48,276 bases of DNA, taken from positions 1 through 48,276 of the IMG/VR virus record IMGVR_UViG_3300043446_003970. One strand, written 5' to 3'. This DNA is from a virus. Positions 46,832 to 48,276 of the stretch are shown piece by piece. The position numbers were made by a program, and so were the translations under genes. Below the pieces are notes generated by a model that was not told the DNA's origin, made no database searches, and saw only the letters and a list, made by a program, of their open reading frames with translations. How positions within the stretch are numbered: position 1 is the stretch's first letter; each line of letters begins with the position of its first letter.

Positions 46832-47803
46832 ATGTCTACTCTCAAAACTTCGGAACTTACTGCTCTTATCAACAGAGTGTTGAAAGAAGACGGTAGGCTT
46901 CGCAAAGGCAATAATCTTACATATCATTGTCCGTTCTGTCATCACAGAAAGCGGAAACTTGAAGTATGTCTTGATGAGCCACAGCCTTGGAACTGCTGGG
47001 TGTGTGGAACAAAGGGGCGTGGAATATTTTCATTGTTCAAGCGTGTCAAGGCAGGTCCGGAGATGTTTGCTACGCTTGAAAAGATTGGCGGGTCAAAGCC
47101 ACGCAGAAGTTTAAGTTCACTTTTTGAAAGCAAGTTGCTTAATGCTCTTGGAGAGAAAGAGACAGATGATCATATCGTGATAGAGTTGCCGTATGATTTT
47201 CGCAGCCTCGCTTATGACGATGGAACGCGAGATTACAAAATTGCCAAGAACTATGCCAAGAAGCGCAAACTTACTCTTTGTGATATCGTGAAATACAACA
47301 TTGGATATTGTGTAAAGGGTCCGTTCGCCAACCGACTTGTATTTCCATCATACGACAAAGACAATAATCTTAACTTCTATAGTTGCCGCAGCTATTATGA
47401 CGATGGCTACAAGTATAAGAATAGCGAAGCGTCGAAGGATATAATCGGATTCGAGAACCTCGTAGACTTTGACTTCCCCATTTACTTGTGCGAAGGAGCA
47501 CTTGATGCTATTTCACTAAGACGCAACGCCATCCCATTATTTGGCAAGACGATGAGCAAGAAACTTAAAACGGCGATTGCCAACAGCAAATGCCCCGAAG
47601 TAAACATTGTATTGGACGATGATGCTATGTTTAGTGCAGTTAAAATAGCACAGTTTGTTCAATCTCTCGGAAAGGTTGCAAAGCTCGTAAAACTGGAAGG
47701 CAAGGATCCGAACGTGCTTGGCTTTGAAAAAACATTGGAGCAGGTTAAAGAAACGGATATGCTTGACTTCAAGGCATTAACTCGGTTAAGATTGGGGAAA
47801 TAA
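46832..47803 (+). CDS. 61: DNA primase (gp61-like, zinc finger and TOPRIM)
   Basis: The product has 323 residues, close to T4 gp61 (342). The CHC2-type zinc finger has C33-x-x-C36 and, 18 residues later, C55-x-x-C58 (CPFCHHRKRKLEVCLDEP, WNCWVCG). The TOPRIM core shows 'YLCEGALDAISLRRN' with E221 and 'IVLDDDAMFSA' with D262-D264. Gp61-type primases make short RNA primers for lagging-strand synthesis together with the replicative helicase (gp41), which is not in this window. The gene has its own near-leaderless promoter. gp47 follows after three bases. Confidence 0.88.
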   Translation: MSTLKTSELTALINRVLKEDGRLRKGNNLTYHCPFCHHRKRKLEVCLDEPQPWNCWVCGTKGRGIFSLFKRVKAGPEMFATLEKIGGSKPRRSLSSLFESKLLNALGEKETDDHIVIELPYDFRSLAYDDGTRDYKIAKNYAKKRKLTLCDIVKYNIGYCVKGPFANRLVFPSYDKDNNLNFYSCRSYYDDGYKYKNSEASKDIIGFENLVDFDFPIYLCEGALDAISLRRNAIPLFGKTMSKKLKTAIANSKCPEVNIVLDDDAMFSAVKIAQFVQSLGKVAKLVKLEGKDPNVLGFEKTLEQVKETDMLDFKALTRLRLGK

Positions 47804-47806
47804 TTT

Positions 47807-48276
47807 ATGGTAGATACATTTGAAAAACTGGATATAGGCTTGGATAGAATTGATTATGTTGTGCACATATCCGACATTCATATTCGTCTCACAAAGCGCC
47901 ACGAGGAATATAGAGAGGCGTTCGAGACGCTGTATGCTGAAATTTTAAATACTCCCGAGAATACCGTCATCATAAATACCGGAGATACGTTGCATAGCAA
48001 GGTAGATTTGTCTCCGGAAGCAGTTCAACTTGCCAGTGAATTCTTTCATCGACTGGCGGAACTTCGTCCAACAATTGTTATTGCGGGTAATCACGACTGC
48101 TTGCTCACCAACGTCACTCGACTTGACAGTATTTCTCCTATCGTTGACAACCTGAAGCACAAGCGTTTGTTTTATTTGAAGAATACAGGATTGTATGGTG
48201 TGGCCAATTTGCTCATTAACAATATGAGCGTGTTCGATGATCCTACCAAATACATTCGTATGAAGAATGTATCCAA
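47807..48276 (+). CDS. 47: gp47-like recombination nuclease subunit (Mre11 family), 3' truncated by window
   Basis: The first 156 codons are present; the rest lies beyond the window end. The metallophosphatase motifs are in order: 'VVHISDIHI' with D23 and H25, 'NTGDTLHSK' with D60, and 'IAGNHD' with N95-H96-D97. These coordinate two manganese ions in Mre11/SbcD-type nucleases. T4 gp47 works with the ATPase gp46 in end resection and recombination-dependent replication; gp46 is expected just downstream. It starts three bases after the primase stop. Confidence 0.9.
   Translation, partial: MVDTFEKLDIGLDRIDYVVHISDIHIRLTKRHEEYREAFETLYAEILNTPENTVIINTGDTLHSKVDLSPEAVQLASEFFHRLAELRPTIVIAGNHDCLLTNVTRLDSISPIVDNLKHKRLFYLKNTGLYGVANLLINNMSVFDDPTKYIRMKNVS

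Noticed and set aside
1-48276. tRNA genes
   Set aside because: I looked in the intergenic gaps for a T-loop (GGTTCGAATCC-like) with matching acceptor arms and saw none; the gaps are short or AT-rich. A covariance-model scan would be decisive.
1-48276. Integrase, transposase, insertion sequence or prophage attachment site
   Set aside because: No matching protein motif, terminal inverted repeat or target duplication was found; the window looks like a lytic phage core genome.

Overview
This window is part of the genome of a large, strictly lytic-looking tailed bacteriophage with a contractile tail, distantly related to the T4-like superfamily. The evidence is a set of recognisable T4-type genes: a gp55-type late sigma factor, a gp5-like spike/hub protein, gp25 and gp6 baseplate wedge proteins, two gp8-like wedge proteins, a RuvC-fold nuclease, a gp61-type primase and the start of a gp47 (Mre11-like) nuclease, plus PhoH, peptide deformylase and an N6-adenine methyltransferase. 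The DNA is fairly AT-rich, genes are packed tightly on the plus strand (one real minus-strand gene, 7906-8181), and ATGA stop/start overlaps are common. The host cannot be named. The phage DnaK has GGDDWD where proteobacterial DnaK has GGEDFD, which only argues weakly against a proteobacterial source.

Layout. 1-1358: small early-type genes, several with their own TTGAC-containing promoter, one encoding an ArfA-like basic peptide. 1359-1743: a gene-free stretch with a G-quadruplex motif and C/G hairpins, then AT-rich DNA. 1744-6371: a 916-aa LamG/Pro-Thr adhesin and a 560-aa protein. 6570-9704: small proteins, two HExxH putative metallopeptidases, two Cys-rich proteins and PhoH. 9788-13362: three more Pro-Thr-rich fibre or adhesin genes. 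13418-18690: a four-gene glycan cassette (GT60-type GlcNAc transferase, GT25-type transferase, carbamoyltransferase, HtrL/YibB-glycosyltransferase fusion). 18739-21948: HD-domain protein, Hsp20 and DnaK. 22068-26935: a possible nuclease, a DNA methyltransferase, a permuted papain-like enzyme and a membrane/coiled-coil/Pro-Thr protein. 27011-28958: peptide deformylase to late sigma factor. 28987-46273: tail spike, baseplate and tail proteins. 46293-48276: RuvC-like nuclease, primase and gp47.

Two promoter classes can be read. A sigma-70-like class, TTGAC(A/T)-N16/17-TA(T/A)A(G/C)T, sits about 37-38 nt upstream of the start codon, so transcripts would start almost at the AUG. The second class is an ATATTTATA(A)T box in front of mostly structural genes; it is the best candidate for the target of the gp55-like late sigma factor. 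Few genes have a Shine-Dalgarno sequence (clear ones at 19578, 30796 and 46004).

The most interesting idea is that the phage makes mucin-like proteins and glycosylates them itself. Five proteins carry long Thr-Pro repeats, and four of them lie directly upstream of a cassette whose first enzyme belongs to a family (GT60) that adds GlcNAc to polypeptides, including Thr-rich mucins. Other unusual points are a gp8-like baseplate protein with an inserted FG-GAP beta-propeller and split dockerin-like EF-hands, and a phage-encoded DnaK/Hsp20 pair.
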